A stretch of 64,000 bases of DNA. It comes from Phenylobacterium sp. Lineage in GTDB: Bacteria; Pseudomonadota; Alphaproteobacteria; Caulobacterales; Caulobacteraceae. Location: contig NZ_JAUYAF010000024.1 in assembly GCF_030693625.1 (NCBI RefSeq), positions 1-64,000 of the forward strand. The letters are read 5' to 3'. The number at the start of each line of letters is the position of its first letter. The stretch's first letter is position 1. The position numbers and the translations under genes are program-made. Under the pieces are notes generated by a model. The model was not told the DNA's origin, made no database searches, and saw only the letters and a list, made by a program, of their open reading frames with translations. Below, piece after piece: positions 8,519 to 17,773 of this stretch.

Positions 8519-11041
8519 ATGAACTCTCTTTCGCGCAGATTCCTGATCAGCGTCGGGCTGATGTCGTTGGTGGTCACCATCCTGGGGTCCATCGGCGCCT
8601 TCGTCGTCTTCCAGCAGGAACTGACAAATCGACAGCTGAGCTATCTCTCGGACTATGTGCGCGAGCGCAGCTCCAACATCGACAAGCGTTTCACCAACCT
8701 CACCAACCTGCACAAGGCCGCCGGCGTCGAGCTTGAGCGCCGCATGAACCACCTCTCGGACGCTGACGTGGTCCGGCTGACCGATGACTATTTCCCGGCC
8801 AAGGGCGACGGCACCCGCCGCAGCCGCGACGCCCTGTTCGATGGCCACCTGACCGCCTCGGGCCGCTGGATCTACGGGATGGGCGCCTTCATTTCCGACG
8901 CCGACCAGGCCTCGATGGCCGAGCGCCGCGCCCTGACGGCGGCCTTCTCCGTGGTGTCCGACTTCGGCCAGGCCGCCCGCAGCGAGTACGACAACTTCTA
9001 TTTCTTCACCCCGGCCGACGCCCGGCTGGTGATGTTCGGCCCCGACCGGGCCGACCGGTTGATGTTCTACCGCCGCGAGGCGCCTGCCAGCCTCGACGTG
9101 TCCAAGGAGGAGATGGCCCAGATCACCCTGCCCAAGAACGACCCGACCCGGGTGACCCGCTGCACCAACCTGCAGCGCCTGATCCAGGACAATATGGGCG
9201 AGCGCCTCGCCACCGGCTGTCTGACCCCGGCCTATGTGAACGGCCGCTATGTCGGTTCCTTCGGGTCTTCCATTGAACTCACGGGGTTCTTTCTCAACGC
9301 CATACGGACCACCCTGCCGGGCGCCTCCAACCTGGTGGTGACGGGGAAGGGCGAGCTGATCGCCTATCCGGGCTTCGGCACGCCGGGCCGCGCCTCGGAG
9401 GACACCGTCGCCGACTACGAACGCAAACTCAGCCTTAAGTCCCTGGTGAAGGCGATCCGCCGGGACGGCCAGATGCACGGCGTGATCGATAGCCCAGATG
9501 GCCGCCAGGTGGTGGCCTATGGCCGGCTTGCGGGTCCCGACTGGTACCTGCTGCTCACCTATCCCAAGTCGGCCATCACGCTCTCGGCGGCGCGGTCGGC
9601 GTCCTGGGTCCTGGCGATCGGCGCGATCGCCTCCCTGATCCAGACCCTGCTGGTGGTGGCCCTGGCCCGCCGCACCATCGTCTGGCCCCTGCGTCAGCTG
9701 GCCGGCGCCTGCGAGCCCGAGGTCTACGGCGTCCGTGACCGCCGTCCCGAGCGGGAGGACGTCAGCAAGATCGAGCGGCGCACCGATGAGATCGGCGTCC
9801 TGGCCAACGCCCTGCGTGGCGAGCGCGAGAAGGTCGAGGAGGTGCTGGCCAGTCTGGAGGACCGGGTCCGCGACCGGACCGCCGAGCTGGAGCGCGCCAA
9901 CGCCGAGAAGTCCCGGTTCCTGGCCAATATGAGCCACGAGCTGCGCACGCCCCTCAATGGCGTCATCGCCATTTCCGAGACCCTGGCCGCCCAGCAGAAG
10001 ACCCAGCAGAACCGCGAACTGGCCGAGCTGATCGTCTCCTCGGGACGCCTGCTGGAGCAGGTCCTCACCGACATCCTCGACTTCTCGAAGATCGAGGCCG
10101 GCGAGATTCAGCTCTCCAACGAGACCTTCGACATGCAGGCCATCGTGCGCCGCATCGCCGAGCTGCATCGCGCGGCGGCGGAGTCCAAGGGGCTGGAACT
10201 CGGCTGGACCGTGGCCGAGGCCGCCCGTGGCGCCTTCGTCGGCGACCAGGTCCGCCTGACCCAGGTGCTGTCCAACCTGCTCTCCAATGCCGTGAAGTTC
10301 ACCCACGTCGGCGCGGTGCGCCTGGCCGTGACGGAGGAGGGCGGGCAGGTCCGCTTTTCGGTCACCGACACCGGTATCGGCTTCGACGACGCCGTGAAGG
10401 CCCGCCTGTTCGGTCGCTTCCAGCAGGCCGACGGCTCCATCACCCGGCGCTTCGGCGGCACGGGCCTGGGCCTGGCCATCAGCCGCTCGCTGGTGGAACT
10501 CATGGGCGGCGCCATCAGTGTCGAATCGACGCCAGGTGTCGGCTCGGTCTTCACCTTCGTCCTGCCGCTGGAGGCCGCCGAGGCCGCGGCCGCAACCGAG
10601 GCGGTGGAAGCCCAGACGGCCTTTGACCTCTCCGGCTGCCGCATCCTGCTGGCCGAGGACCACCCCACCAACCAGAAGGTGGTTCAGCTCATCCTGCAGT
10701 CGGTCAATGTCGAGCCGGAGATTGTCGAGAATGGCCAGCTGGCCCTCGACCGGCTGAGGGCCGAACGCTTCGACGTCGTGCTCATGGACATGCAGATGCC
10801 CGAGCTGGACGGACTGTCTGCCACCCGCATGCTGCGGGCGTTCGAGGTCGCCGAGGGCCTGGCCCGCACCCCAGTCATCATGCTGACCGCCAACGCCATG
10901 GACGAGCACATCCGCGCCGGCCGCGAGGCGGGGGCCGACCAGCACCTGTCCAAGCCGATCCGCGCCCAGGCCCTGATCGAAACCATCGTCCACGCCATCC
11001 TGGCCGCCGAGCAGGCGCAGGGAGACCGGGAAGTGGCCTAG
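8519..11041 (+). CDS. Membrane-bound hybrid sensor histidine kinase
   Basis: This 840-residue hybrid kinase has an N-terminal transmembrane helix (about 10-32), a large periplasmic sensor (about 35-355, probably Cache-like), a second helix (about 360-388), a HAMP-like segment and coiled coil, HisKA with phospho-acceptor H473 (MSHELRTPLNG), an HATPase domain with the GGTGLGLAIS box, and a C-terminal receiver with Asp757 (VLMDMQMPELDG). It would autophosphorylate on the cytoplasmic side and pass phosphate to its own receiver, then presumably to a separate phosphotransferase. No response regulator is adjacent. The ligand is unknown. Confidence 0.9.
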   Translation: MNSLSRRFLISVGLMSLVVTILGSIGAFVVFQQELTNRQLSYLSDYVRERSSNIDKRFTNLTNLHKAAGVELERRMNHLSDADVVRLTDDYFPAKGDGTRRSRDALFDGHLTASGRWIYGMGAFISDADQASMAERRALTAAFSVVSDFGQAARSEYDNFYFFTPADARLVMFGPDRADRLMFYRREAPASLDVSKEEMAQITLPKNDPTRVTRCTNLQRLIQDNMGERLATGCLTPAYVNGRYVGSFGSSIELTGFFLNAIRTTLPGASNLVVTGKGELIAYPGFGTPGRASEDTVADYERKLSLKSLVKAIRRDGQMHGVIDSPDGRQVVAYGRLAGPDWYLLLTYPKSAITLSAARSASWVLAIGAIASLIQTLLVVALARRTIVWPLRQLAGACEPEVYGVRDRRPEREDVSKIERRTDEIGVLANALRGEREKVEEVLASLEDRVRDRTAELERANAEKSRFLANMSHELRTPLNGVIAISETLAAQQKTQQNRELAELIVSSGRLLEQVLTDILDFSKIEAGEIQLSNETFDMQAIVRRIAELHRAAAESKGLELGWTVAEAARGAFVGDQVRLTQVLSNLLSNAVKFTHVGAVRLAVTEEGGQVRFSVTDTGIGFDDAVKARLFGRFQQADGSITRRFGGTGLGLAISRSLVELMGGAISVESTPGVGSVFTFVLPLEAAEAAAATEAVEAQTAFDLSGCRILLAEDHPTNQKVVQLILQSVNVEPEIVENGQLALDRLRAERFDVVLMDMQMPELDGLSATRMLRAFEVAEGLARTPVIMLTANAMDEHIRAGREAGADQHLSKPIRAQALIETIVHAILAAEQAQGDREVA

Positions 11042-11155
11042 ACCCTTTCCGGATCAGGTTGAATCAACCTGATCGGATAAAAAGGGTCTATCTTCTTGAA
11101 TCTAGAGCATGTCCGGGCGGCGAACCGGCGCCCACTTGCGCCTGACATGCTCTAG
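11042..11155. repeat. Double-hairpin intergenic repeat (copy A)
   Basis: Two stem-loops lie back to back. The first (about 11042-11088) is centred on a GATCAGGTTGA / TCAACCTGATC palindrome. The second has arms CTAGAGCATGTC (11102-11113) and GACATGCTCTAG (11144-11155). The linker carries TTGAATCTAGAGC. The architecture and linker recur at 22158-22270. The element fills the space between convergent genes, and its CTAG end supplies the stop of the GNAT gene. Confidence 0.75.
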
Positions 11156-11877
11156 GTCGCCCGCACCCCGGCTCCGAACTGCGGCAGTCCCAGCCGCGCC
11201 GCCACCCGCTGCGACGAGACGTTGGTTGTCTGGGTCGAATAGAACAGGGGCCGGTCCGCCAGCTCGGGCAGGTTCGACCAGGCCGCCGTCGCCGCCGCGG
11301 CCAGGCCGCGACCTCGGAAGCCTGGAAAGGCATAGACCCCGGTCTCGGCCGCCCTCGGCCCGATGCGCGCGGCGAAGGCCATGGCGGCGATGGTGTCGCC
11401 CTCGAGCGCCACCACCCACGGCTCCCAGAAGTCGCCCACCCCCAGGAAGCCGGCCTCCAGCAGGTGTGGCGGCATCCCCGTCTGCGCCAGTCCGGCCAGC
11501 CAGCGGCGCCCCTCGCCGGTGTCGCCGCTGATGATCCGGACGTCGGCGGCGACAGGCCGGGCGTGGGGCAGGCGGTAGATCAGCGACCGGCTGACGCTTT
11601 CCACAGGCGCCTCGCGGCCCAGCAGGGCCAGCATGTCCTCCAGGCCGTCCGGGTCGGTCCAGGGATCGAACCACGGCGCCGCGCGGGCCACGAGCGCCTC
11701 AATCGCCCGCGCGGTCTCGGCGCCGACGTCGTGGCGCAGGACGGCGCGGACGCCCTCCCGACACCCCGCCAGGAACAACCTCGGCCCCGCCGGTCGGCCG
11801 GGCTCGTTCTCGCACACGATGCGGCCGGCCTCGGACAGGCCGAAGATGGTGGCGATATTGGCCTCCAGGGCCTCCAA
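11152..11877 (-). CDS. GNAT-family N-acetyltransferase
   Basis: This 241-residue protein has a C-terminal GNAT domain (about 135-240). Its acetyl-CoA motif A reads FPGFRGRGLAAAATAAW, with RGRGLA as the pyrophosphate loop. The N-terminal half (about 1-110) is not a recognised domain. The start is a TTG beginning 2 nt after the stop of the M61 peptidase gene, which implies translational coupling. The acetylated substrate is unknown. The stop codon lies in the arm of a palindromic repeat. Confidence 0.78.
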   Translation of the reverse strand: MEALEANIATIFGLSEAGRIVCENEPGRPAGPRLFLAGCREGVRAVLRHDVGAETARAIEALVARAAPWFDPWTDPDGLEDMLALLGREAPVESVSRSLIYRLPHARPVAADVRIISGDTGEGRRWLAGLAQTGMPPHLLEAGFLGVGDFWEPWVVALEGDTIAAMAFAARIGPRAAETGVYAFPGFRGRGLAAAATAAWSNLPELADRPLFYSTQTTNVSSQRVAARLGLPQFGAGVRAT

Positions 11878-11879
11878 GG

Positions 11880-13808
11880 CTATCTGCGCGCCGCCAGGAT
11901 GTCGTCGAGGCGGGCAGGGGTCCCGGAGATCCGCTCGAAGCGCGGGTAGCGCAGGCCGTCGTGGTAGGCGATCGGCACCGTGCGATAGCGTTCGCCGGCC
12001 TTCACCAGCAGCTCGATGGGCGCCTTGCCGCCCTTGGCCGCGGTGACGGCCTCCTTCAGCCGGTCGCCGTCATAGGCCACCCCGTTCACCGCGATCAGCT
12101 TCACCCCGTCGGCCAGGCCCGCCTTGAAGGCCGGGCCCTCCCACTGCACCGACACGAACTCCCCGTCCTTGTTCAGCACCAGGCCCAGGGAATAGGTCAG
12201 GTCGGTGATCCTGCGCCGGGCCTCTTCGGTCTTGGTGTAGTCGGTCGGGGTGGCGGAATAGACCAGACGGTAGCCGCCGCGCGTCACGCCATCCAGGGGC
12301 GCGCCGGGCCCATGTCCGTCCAGACGCTGGCGCAGGAAGGCCGCCCAGTCGTGGGGATGGACGGCGTTCAGGGTCTTGACCACCTCGTCGAAGTCGTAGG
12401 TGAGGGGGTCCTTCCAGGCGCCGTCATTCACCCCGAAAAAGGCGCGGGCGAAGTCGTCGAGGGACTTCCTCCCCTTGGTCTGCTCGCGGATCAGGGTGTC
12501 GGCGTCGAGCCAGATCAGCTGGCCTTCGGAGTAGTAGTCTTCGCTGCGCTGCCAGCTGTTCCAGGGCTGGGGTTGGCGGGCGGAGATGATCGGGTCATGG
12601 ACGGTGTCCTGCATGGCCCGCCAGCCACGGCCGACGCGGTTGTCATAGGCCGCCGCCATGGCGGCCATGGCGTCGAGGGCCTCCTGCTTGCTGGACATCC
12701 CTGAGCGCGCGGCCAGCACATTGCCCCAGTACTGGGTCTGGCCCTCATAGACCCACAGCAGGCTGTTGCGCATGGGGGTGTTGAAGTCGGCGGTCCACTG
12801 GTCGGCGGGGCGGCGGTACTTGCCGTTCCAGCTGTGGACGTATTCGTGCGGCACCACGCCCCGCACGGCCGCCAGCTTGTCCCAGTCCAGGAAGAAGCGC
12901 GGCGCCGTGCCGATCTCCGTGGACCTCTGGTGCTCAACCCCGATGCCCCCCAGCTTGTCGCTCAGCGCCACCAGGAAGTCGTAGTGGTCGAAGTGGCGGG
13001 CGCCGAACAGCCTGTCGGCCTGGACCACCATCGCCCGGTGCGCCGCCAGGTGGGCCGGCTTGACCTCCAGCAGCTTGGCTTCGTCGGCCACCAGGTTCAG
13101 GGTCACCCGCGATCGTCCGCCCGGATCGAGGTCGAGCTTCTTGACGTAACGCCCTGCATATAATGGAGAATCCACCAGGACGTCGAAGCTCACCGGCTTG
13201 AACTTCGCCGTGTCGCCGGCCTTGGCCAGGTCCTCCAGGGCGGTGGCGTAGGACCAGCCCTGCGGCAGGCGAATCTCCGGCGCGACCTGGATCTGCCGGG
13301 CGAAGTGGCCGGCGGGATAGAGGGCCAGGGAGAACCACTGGACGTGGGTCATCTCGGGCGTGACCGTCACCCGACCCTGGTCTTCGTCGGTGGGCGAGAC
13401 GTGTTGGAAGCTGAGCTCGACGGCCTTCACCCCGGCCGGGACGTCGATGTGGAAGGCGAAGACGTTGAGCGGATCGCGGGTCCACTTCAGCGGCGCGCCA
13501 TTTCCGGTGATGGTCAGGCCGGCCAGCTTCTCGATCATGCCCCGCGGGGCGTGCTTGCCGGGGATCCAGGCGGGAAACAGCAGGGTCATGGGCCCGGGCT
13601 GGACCACCGGGATCGTCTCGCGCACCCGCACGATGCGCCGGTCGGTGTCGGTTGCGTCCACCGACAGGGTGATCACCCCGGGATAGGGCGTGTCGCGCGG
13701 CGCGGCGATGGCCGGCGGCAGGGTCAGCGGCTGCGGCGGGGCGGGCTGGGCGAAGGCGGCCCCGGCGCTGAGCACCAGGACGGAGGCGGCGAGGAGCGCG
13801 CGGTTCAC
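11880..13808 (-). CDS. M61-family zinc metallopeptidase with C-terminal PDZ domain
   Basis: This 642-residue secreted peptidase resembles glycyl aminopeptidases. A signal peptide (about 1-20, ending AFA) is followed by an N-terminal beta domain, the gluzincin core and a PDZ-like domain (about 525-610). The zinc ligands appear as HEYVH (321-325), and the probable third ligand is E355 in VYEGQTQY. It acts in the periplasm or at the cell surface, releasing N-terminal residues from peptides in characterised relatives. The start is GTG. The GNAT gene follows directly and is probably co-transcribed. Confidence 0.88.
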   Translation of the reverse strand: MNRALLAASVLVLSAGAAFAQPAPPQPLTLPPAIAAPRDTPYPGVITLSVDATDTDRRIVRVRETIPVVQPGPMTLLFPAWIPGKHAPRGMIEKLAGLTITGNGAPLKWTRDPLNVFAFHIDVPAGVKAVELSFQHVSPTDEDQGRVTVTPEMTHVQWFSLALYPAGHFARQIQVAPEIRLPQGWSYATALEDLAKAGDTAKFKPVSFDVLVDSPLYAGRYVKKLDLDPGGRSRVTLNLVADEAKLLEVKPAHLAAHRAMVVQADRLFGARHFDHYDFLVALSDKLGGIGVEHQRSTEIGTAPRFFLDWDKLAAVRGVVPHEYVHSWNGKYRRPADQWTADFNTPMRNSLLWVYEGQTQYWGNVLAARSGMSSKQEALDAMAAMAAAYDNRVGRGWRAMQDTVHDPIISARQPQPWNSWQRSEDYYSEGQLIWLDADTLIREQTKGRKSLDDFARAFFGVNDGAWKDPLTYDFDEVVKTLNAVHPHDWAAFLRQRLDGHGPGAPLDGVTRGGYRLVYSATPTDYTKTEEARRRITDLTYSLGLVLNKDGEFVSVQWEGPAFKAGLADGVKLIAVNGVAYDGDRLKEAVTAAKGGKAPIELLVKAGERYRTVPIAYHDGLRYPRFERISGTPARLDDILAARR

Positions 13809-13889
13809 GGGCGACGACTTTCTGAATCAGGACAAGGGCTTGGCCCTATCCTGCGGCCGTGACGCGCGCGCGCAACCCCTCGCGGACGA

Positions 13890-14243
13890 TCAACCCATCC
13901 TGGCGGGGTTCAGATAGGCGCCGTAGCCCAGGGCCTCCAGGGCCAGCCGCAGGCCGTCCTGGTCCAGGCCGCCGCCCGCGCTATTGGCCGCCGAGCCCTG
14001 GTCCTGCAGGCGATAGACGGTCCAGTCGGGTCCCTTGGGCGGGCAGCCGCCGGGCGCCAGCAGCATATGACTCCAGCCCACGAGGGGGGGCTCGCGGCCC
14101 GGAGCGATGTCGAATTCCCGGTCATGGAAGGCCAGGTCCATTCCCGCGGCGCGCGCCTCGGCCACGCGCTCGCTCAGCCAGACGTCGAAGGCGTCGAGAA
14201 TCTGCCGGGCCGACAGCGCCCCGGCGTTCGCGATTTTGCTCAT
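13890..14243 (-). CDS. Hypothetical protein, 117 aa
   Basis: I cannot assign a family. It is a soluble protein without a signal peptide, with an N-terminal helical region (LSARQILDAFDVWLSERVAEAR) and a middle segment rich in Gly/Pro and acidic residues. The ATG at 14243 is chosen over a TTG three codons upstream. It is monocistronic, 81 bp upstream of the M61 peptidase gene in the same direction. Codon use matches the neighbours, so it looks native. Confidence 0.65.
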   Translation of the reverse strand: MSKIANAGALSARQILDAFDVWLSERVAEARAAGMDLAFHDREFDIAPGREPPLVGWSHMLLAPGGCPPKGPDWTVYRLQDQGSAANSAGGGLDQDGLRLALEALGYGAYLNPARMG

Positions 14244-14429
14244 CTGTTCCAAGGCGATAGGCCCAATCCTGTTCAGCCTGAGACTGCCGCACGCCCGTCA
14301 ATGGCTGGCCAAGAAGTTCGGTGAATAGGGGTTAAGCACGCCGGGCCGCCCCGCCGCCGCGCCTGACGCGGGGTCACGCTTTCGCCCGCGCCCGCCAGGG
14401 TCCAAGCTCTCGCCAAAGGGAGAGACGCA

Positions 14430-15404
14430 ATGAAGGACTTCACCGGCAGGATCGCCGTGATCACCGGCGGCGGCACGGGCATGGGCCGCGAGCTCGCCCG
14501 GCAGCTGGTGGCCCAGGGCTGCCATGTGGCCATGTGCGACGTCTCGGCGGGAAACATGGCCCAGACCATCAGCCTCTGTCAGGGGGACCGCATCCCCCAG
14601 GGCGTGCGCATCACCGCCCATGTCGCCGACGTCTCCGACGAGGCCGCCCTGCAGCGCTTCCGGGACGAGATCAAGGATCAGCACCAGACCGACCACATCC
14701 ATCTGCTGTTCAACAACGCCGGCATCGCGGGCGGCGGCAGCATGGTCACCGACAGCCGTGCGGCTTGGGAGCGGACCTTCAACGTCTGCTGGGGCGGGGT
14801 CTATCTGGGGGTCCGCACCTTCCTGGACATGCTGATCGCCGCGCCTGAGGCCCACATCGTCAACACCAGCAGCGTCAACGGCTTCTGGGCCACCATCGGG
14901 CCCAACACCTCCCACACCTCCTATGCGGCGGCCAAGTTCGCGGTGAAGGGCTTCACCGAGGCCCTGGTCACCGACCTGCGGCTGACCGCGCCGCACGTGA
15001 AGGCCAGCGTGGTCATGCCCGGCCACATCGGCACCGCCATCGTCGCCAATTCCCGCAAGGTGCAGGGCAATACCGAGAGCGACGACCTGACGCCGGAGGA
15101 ACTGGCCGCCACCCGCCACCGCATGGTCGCCGCCGGCATGGACCTCTCCGACGTCCCCGACGCCGCCATCCAGGCCATGGTCACCGAGGGCGCGCGCCGC
15201 TTCGAACAGGACGCCCCCATGACCGCGGCGGCCGCCGCCACCGTGATCCTCGACGGGGTCAAGGCCGAGACCTGGCGCATCCTGGTGGGCGACGACGCCC
15301 GCCTGCTGGACGAATGGGTCCGCAAGGACCCCGAGCAGGCCTACGAACCAGCCTTCTACGAGGCCTTCGTCAAGGCCGTGGGGTGGAAGCTGGGGGGCGG
15401 CTGA
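14430..15404 (+). CDS. SDR-family oxidoreductase
   Basis: This 324-residue short-chain dehydrogenase has the cofactor site TGGGTGMG (13-20), NNAG, a TSSVNG serine strand and the catalytic pair Y165/K169 (SYAAAKFAVKG). It is longer than a standard classical SDR (about 250), with about 60 extra C-terminal residues forming a helical tail. GGGAGAG lies just upstream of the ATG. The gene stands alone, followed by a large inverted repeat. The substrate is unknown. Confidence 0.87.
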   Translation: MKDFTGRIAVITGGGTGMGRELARQLVAQGCHVAMCDVSAGNMAQTISLCQGDRIPQGVRITAHVADVSDEAALQRFRDEIKDQHQTDHIHLLFNNAGIAGGGSMVTDSRAAWERTFNVCWGGVYLGVRTFLDMLIAAPEAHIVNTSSVNGFWATIGPNTSHTSYAAAKFAVKGFTEALVTDLRLTAPHVKASVVMPGHIGTAIVANSRKVQGNTESDDLTPEELAATRHRMVAAGMDLSDVPDAAIQAMVTEGARRFEQDAPMTAAAAATVILDGVKAETWRILVGDDARLLDEWVRKDPEQAYEPAFYEAFVKAVGWKLGGG

Positions 15405-15418
15405 AGGTCAGCTCATAC

Positions 15419-15577
15419 TTCTCCCCTTGCGGGAGGAGGTGGCCCTGCGGAGCAGGGTCGGATGAGGGGTCGACAGGCCTCTCGGGTTGGGGCGTTCGCA
15501 AGATGTGAGGAGAGGGGAGTGCGACCCCTCATCCGACCGGTCGCTGACCGGCCACCTTCTCCCGCAAGGGGAGAAGG
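15419..15577. repeat. Large inverted repeat with nested hairpin in each arm (MITE-like)
   Basis: The left arm (about 15419-15471) and right arm (about 15521-15577) are near-complementary over about 53 bp, starting TTCTCCCCTTGCGGGAG. Each arm contains its own small hairpin: CCCTGC-GGA-GCAGGG on the left and CCGGTC-GCT-GACCGG on the right. The two inner stems differ in sequence but both pair. It fills the gap between convergent genes. No transposase is encoded. Confidence 0.8.
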
Positions 15578-15584
15578 GGTCCCA

Positions 15585-16019
15585 TCACTTCCTCACCACC
15601 CCCATCTCCTCATCCGGATAGGTCACCACCTCTTCCCCAGGCCGACGCGACCCCACCGCCAGGTAGGTCGCGGGCACATCCGACCGGTTCACCAGATGGT
15701 GCCCATTGGCCACCCCGGCCGGAAAGCCCGCTGAAGATCCGGTCATCAGCACGTGCTCTCCGTTGTCGTCGATCAGCACCAGTTCGCCGCTAAGCACATG
15801 GACGAACTCATCCTCCGCAGCGTGCCAGTGGCGCAGGGCCGAATAGGCGCCGGGCTTTAGCGTCACCAGGTTCACCCCAAACTGGGTGATCCCCAGCGGC
15901 TTGGCCAGCCGCCCCTCCGACTGGCCCGCGAACCACTCGGCCTTGATCGCTCCGGGCCGGGCCCGGTCAGCCCAATCGACCATCGCCGCCTGCGACAGGT
16001 GCAGAACCTGGGTTTCCAT
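15585..16019 (-). CDS. Cupin-domain protein
   Basis: This 144-residue protein has a single cupin_2 barrel (about 50-125). Motif 1 reads RHWHAAEDEFVHVLSGE, with metal ligands of the H-x-H...E type. Motif 2 contains FPAGVANGHHLVN, with the later His. Such proteins bind a metal and act as small isomerases, dioxygenases or sugar sensors; the specific activity cannot be inferred. It is divergent from hisC across a 41-bp gap, so the two may share a promoter region. Confidence 0.85.
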   Translation of the reverse strand: METQVLHLSQAAMVDWADRARPGAIKAEWFAGQSEGRLAKPLGITQFGVNLVTLKPGAYSALRHWHAAEDEFVHVLSGELVLIDDNGEHVLMTGSSAGFPAGVANGHHLVNRSDVPATYLAVGSRRPGEEVVTYPDEEMGVVRK

Positions 16020-16060
16020 GTCAGAGACCTCCCGCCTGAAATCATCTTAGCTGAGATTCC

Positions 16061-17122
16061 ATGAGCCGCCTCTGGAGCGACCTGACCCACACGCTCTCGC
16101 CCTATGTGCCGGGCGAGCAGCCGCGCATTCCGGGCCTGATCAAGCTCAACACCAATGAGAGCCCGCTCGGCCCCTCGCCCAAGGCGCTCGCCGCCATCGC
16201 CGCGCAGGCCACCGACGACCTGCGCCTCTATCCCGACCCCGAGGCCACCGAACTCCGCAAGACGCTGGCCGCCTATCACGGCCTCGACCCATCCCAGGTC
16301 TTCGTCGGCAACGGCTCCGACGAGGTCCTGGCCCACGCCTTCGCCGCCCTGCTGAAACACGACGCGCCCCTGCTGTTCCCCGACATCACCTACAGCTTCT
16401 ATCCGGTCTACTGCCGCCTCTACGGCATCGAGGCGCAGACCATCCCCCTGGACGAAGCCTTCCAGGTCCGCGTCGCCGACTACCGCCGCAGGGCCGGGGC
16501 CATCATCCTGCCCAACCCCAACGCCCCCACCGGCGTCGCCATGCCGCTCTCCGACATCGAGACCCTGCTGAAGGACCACCCCGACGCCCCCGTGGTGATC
16601 GACGAGGCCTATGTGGACTTCGGCGCCGATACCGCCATTCCCCTGATCGCGAGCCACGACAACCTGCTGGTGGTCCGCACCTTCTCCAAGAGTCGGGCGC
16701 TCGCCGGCCTGCGCGTCGGCTACGCCCTGGCCCACCCGACCCTCATCCAGGCCCTGACCCGCGTGAAGGACAGCTTCAACTCCTACCCCCTCGGCCGCCC
16801 CGCCCAGGCCGGCGCCATCGCCTCGGTGCTGGACGAGGGGTATTTCCGCGAGACCTTGGCCGCGATCACCGCCACGCGGGTCCGCATGGTCGAAGGCCTC
16901 ACCGCCTTGGGCTTCGAGACCCTCCCGTCCAGCGCCAACTTCGTGTTCACCCGCCACCCGAACCACAGCGGCGCGGCCCTGGCCGCGGCCCTGCGCGAGC
17001 GCGCCATCCTGGTGCGGCGATGGGATGCTCCGAGGATCGGCGACTACCTGCGGATCACGGTGGGGACGGAAGCGCAGACGGAGAAGCTTCTGACGGCGCT
17101 CACCGAAACCCTTAACGCCTGA
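16061..17122 (+). CDS. hisC: Histidinol-phosphate aminotransferase
   Basis: This 353-residue fold-type I PLP enzyme of the HisC family uses glutamate to make histidinol phosphate. K210 in [16 protein letters not shown] is the PLP lysine, and NPNAPTG and DEAYVDF are the typical substrate and cofactor segments. The length and N-terminus ([20 protein letters not shown]) fit the family. No other his genes are near. Some HisC paralogues in alphaproteobacteria transaminate aromatic acids, so the histidine role is likely but not certain. Confidence 0.88.
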   Translation: MSRLWSDLTHTLSPYVPGEQPRIPGLIKLNTNESPLGPSPKALAAIAAQATDDLRLYPDPEATELRKTLAAYHGLDPSQVFVGNGSDEVLAHAFAALLKHDAPLLFPDITYSFYPVYCRLYGIEAQTIPLDEAFQVRVADYRRRAGAIILPNPNAPTGVAMPLSDIETLLKDHPDAPVVIDEAYVDFGADTAIPLIASHDNLLVVRTFSKSRALAGLRVGYALAHPTLIQALTRVKDSFNSYPLGRPAQAGAIASVLDEGYFRETLAAITATRVRMVEGLTALGFETLPSSANFVFTRHPNHSGAALAAALRERAILVRRWDAPRIGDYLRITVGTEAQTEKLLTALTETLNA

Positions 17123-17139
17123 AGGCTCCCACCTCCTCG

Positions 17140-17189
17140 CCCCCTTCAGGGGGAGAGGGTAGGGTGAGGGGGCCTCCGCACAGCGGAGG
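17140..17189. repeat. Pair of short hairpins downstream of hisC
   Basis: CCCCCTTCAGGGGG (17140-17153) and CCTCCGCACAGCGGAGG (17173-17189) are perfect or near-perfect stem-loops in the 100-bp gap after hisC. They may end the hisC transcript. The segment resembles half of a dispersed G-rich repeat. No T-run is seen. Confidence 0.5.
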
Positions 17190-17222
17190 TCTTGCGGGTT
17201 GTAGGGTTGCAAGAGGTCCGAG

Positions 17223-17630
17223 ATGAAGTTCGGGGAACTGAAGTCGATCGCGCACAATATCTCAGCGTCGCTCGCCAGCGGTCTGGGCTTCCTGATTGGC
17301 CACTATCAGACCGACATCTTCGGTGACGCATTGGCTGCGCCCGAAAGCTTCATCGAAGTAGATTTCCTCGCTGGCGAGGTCATCGGCGGTTCTGCCCCCC
17401 ACAACTTGGCGGCCGCGATCAAGGCGTACCGGCTAGGCTTGGCGGAGTTGTGCGAGAAGCATGGCGTCGCGCCGTCCGCCTTTCGCGAACTGACAACGCG
17501 ATATGAAACCCACGTTGCTTACGGTCCACGGTTCACGGTCACCGTCGAAGACCAATCAGGTCGTCGGTCGACAGATCGCTACATCGGTTACACCGGAGCC
17601 CGGCGGGATGCCCACCTCGGCAACGACTAG
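17223..17630 (+). CDS. Hypothetical protein, 135 aa, compositionally atypical
   Basis: I do not recognise this protein. It has no signal peptide and one weakly hydrophobic stretch (about 14-28, SASLASGLGFLIGHY). The composition is less GC-biased than hisC or the downstream oxidoreductase gene, hinting at transfer. It sits between two blocks of palindromic repeats (17140-17189 and 17651-17751), a common setting for small inserted genes. No candidate partner is adjacent. Confidence 0.55.
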   Translation: MKFGELKSIAHNISASLASGLGFLIGHYQTDIFGDALAAPESFIEVDFLAGEVIGGSAPHNLAAAIKAYRLGLAELCEKHGVAPSAFRELTTRYETHVAYGPRFTVTVEDQSGRRSTDRYIGYTGARRDAHLGND

Positions 17631-17650
17631 GCGTCCGCCCTCGACTTCCG

Positions 17651-17751
17651 CTCATCCCGGCGAAGGCCGGGACCCAGATTCCTCCCCTGCGTTCCGGATT
17701 CCAGACCGAAGCGGTGACCTACGACCTGGGCCCCGGCCTTCGCCGGGGTGA
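17651..17751. repeat. REP-like inverted repeat (second copy)
   Basis: The arms at 17651-17677 and 17725-17751 are inverted near-copies based on CATCCCGGCGAAGGCCGGG, with about 47 bp between. The TCATCCCGG core is shared with the element at 4125-4221. It separates the orphan gene from the convergent oxidoreductase gene. Confidence 0.75.
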
Positions 17752-17773
17752 GGGGAAGGGGGGCGGCCCTTTC

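Noticed and set aside
8489..10993. An 834-codon minus-strand frame across the hybrid histidine kinase
   Set aside because: Antisense shadow; the plus-strand kinase contains HisKA, HATPase and receiver motifs.
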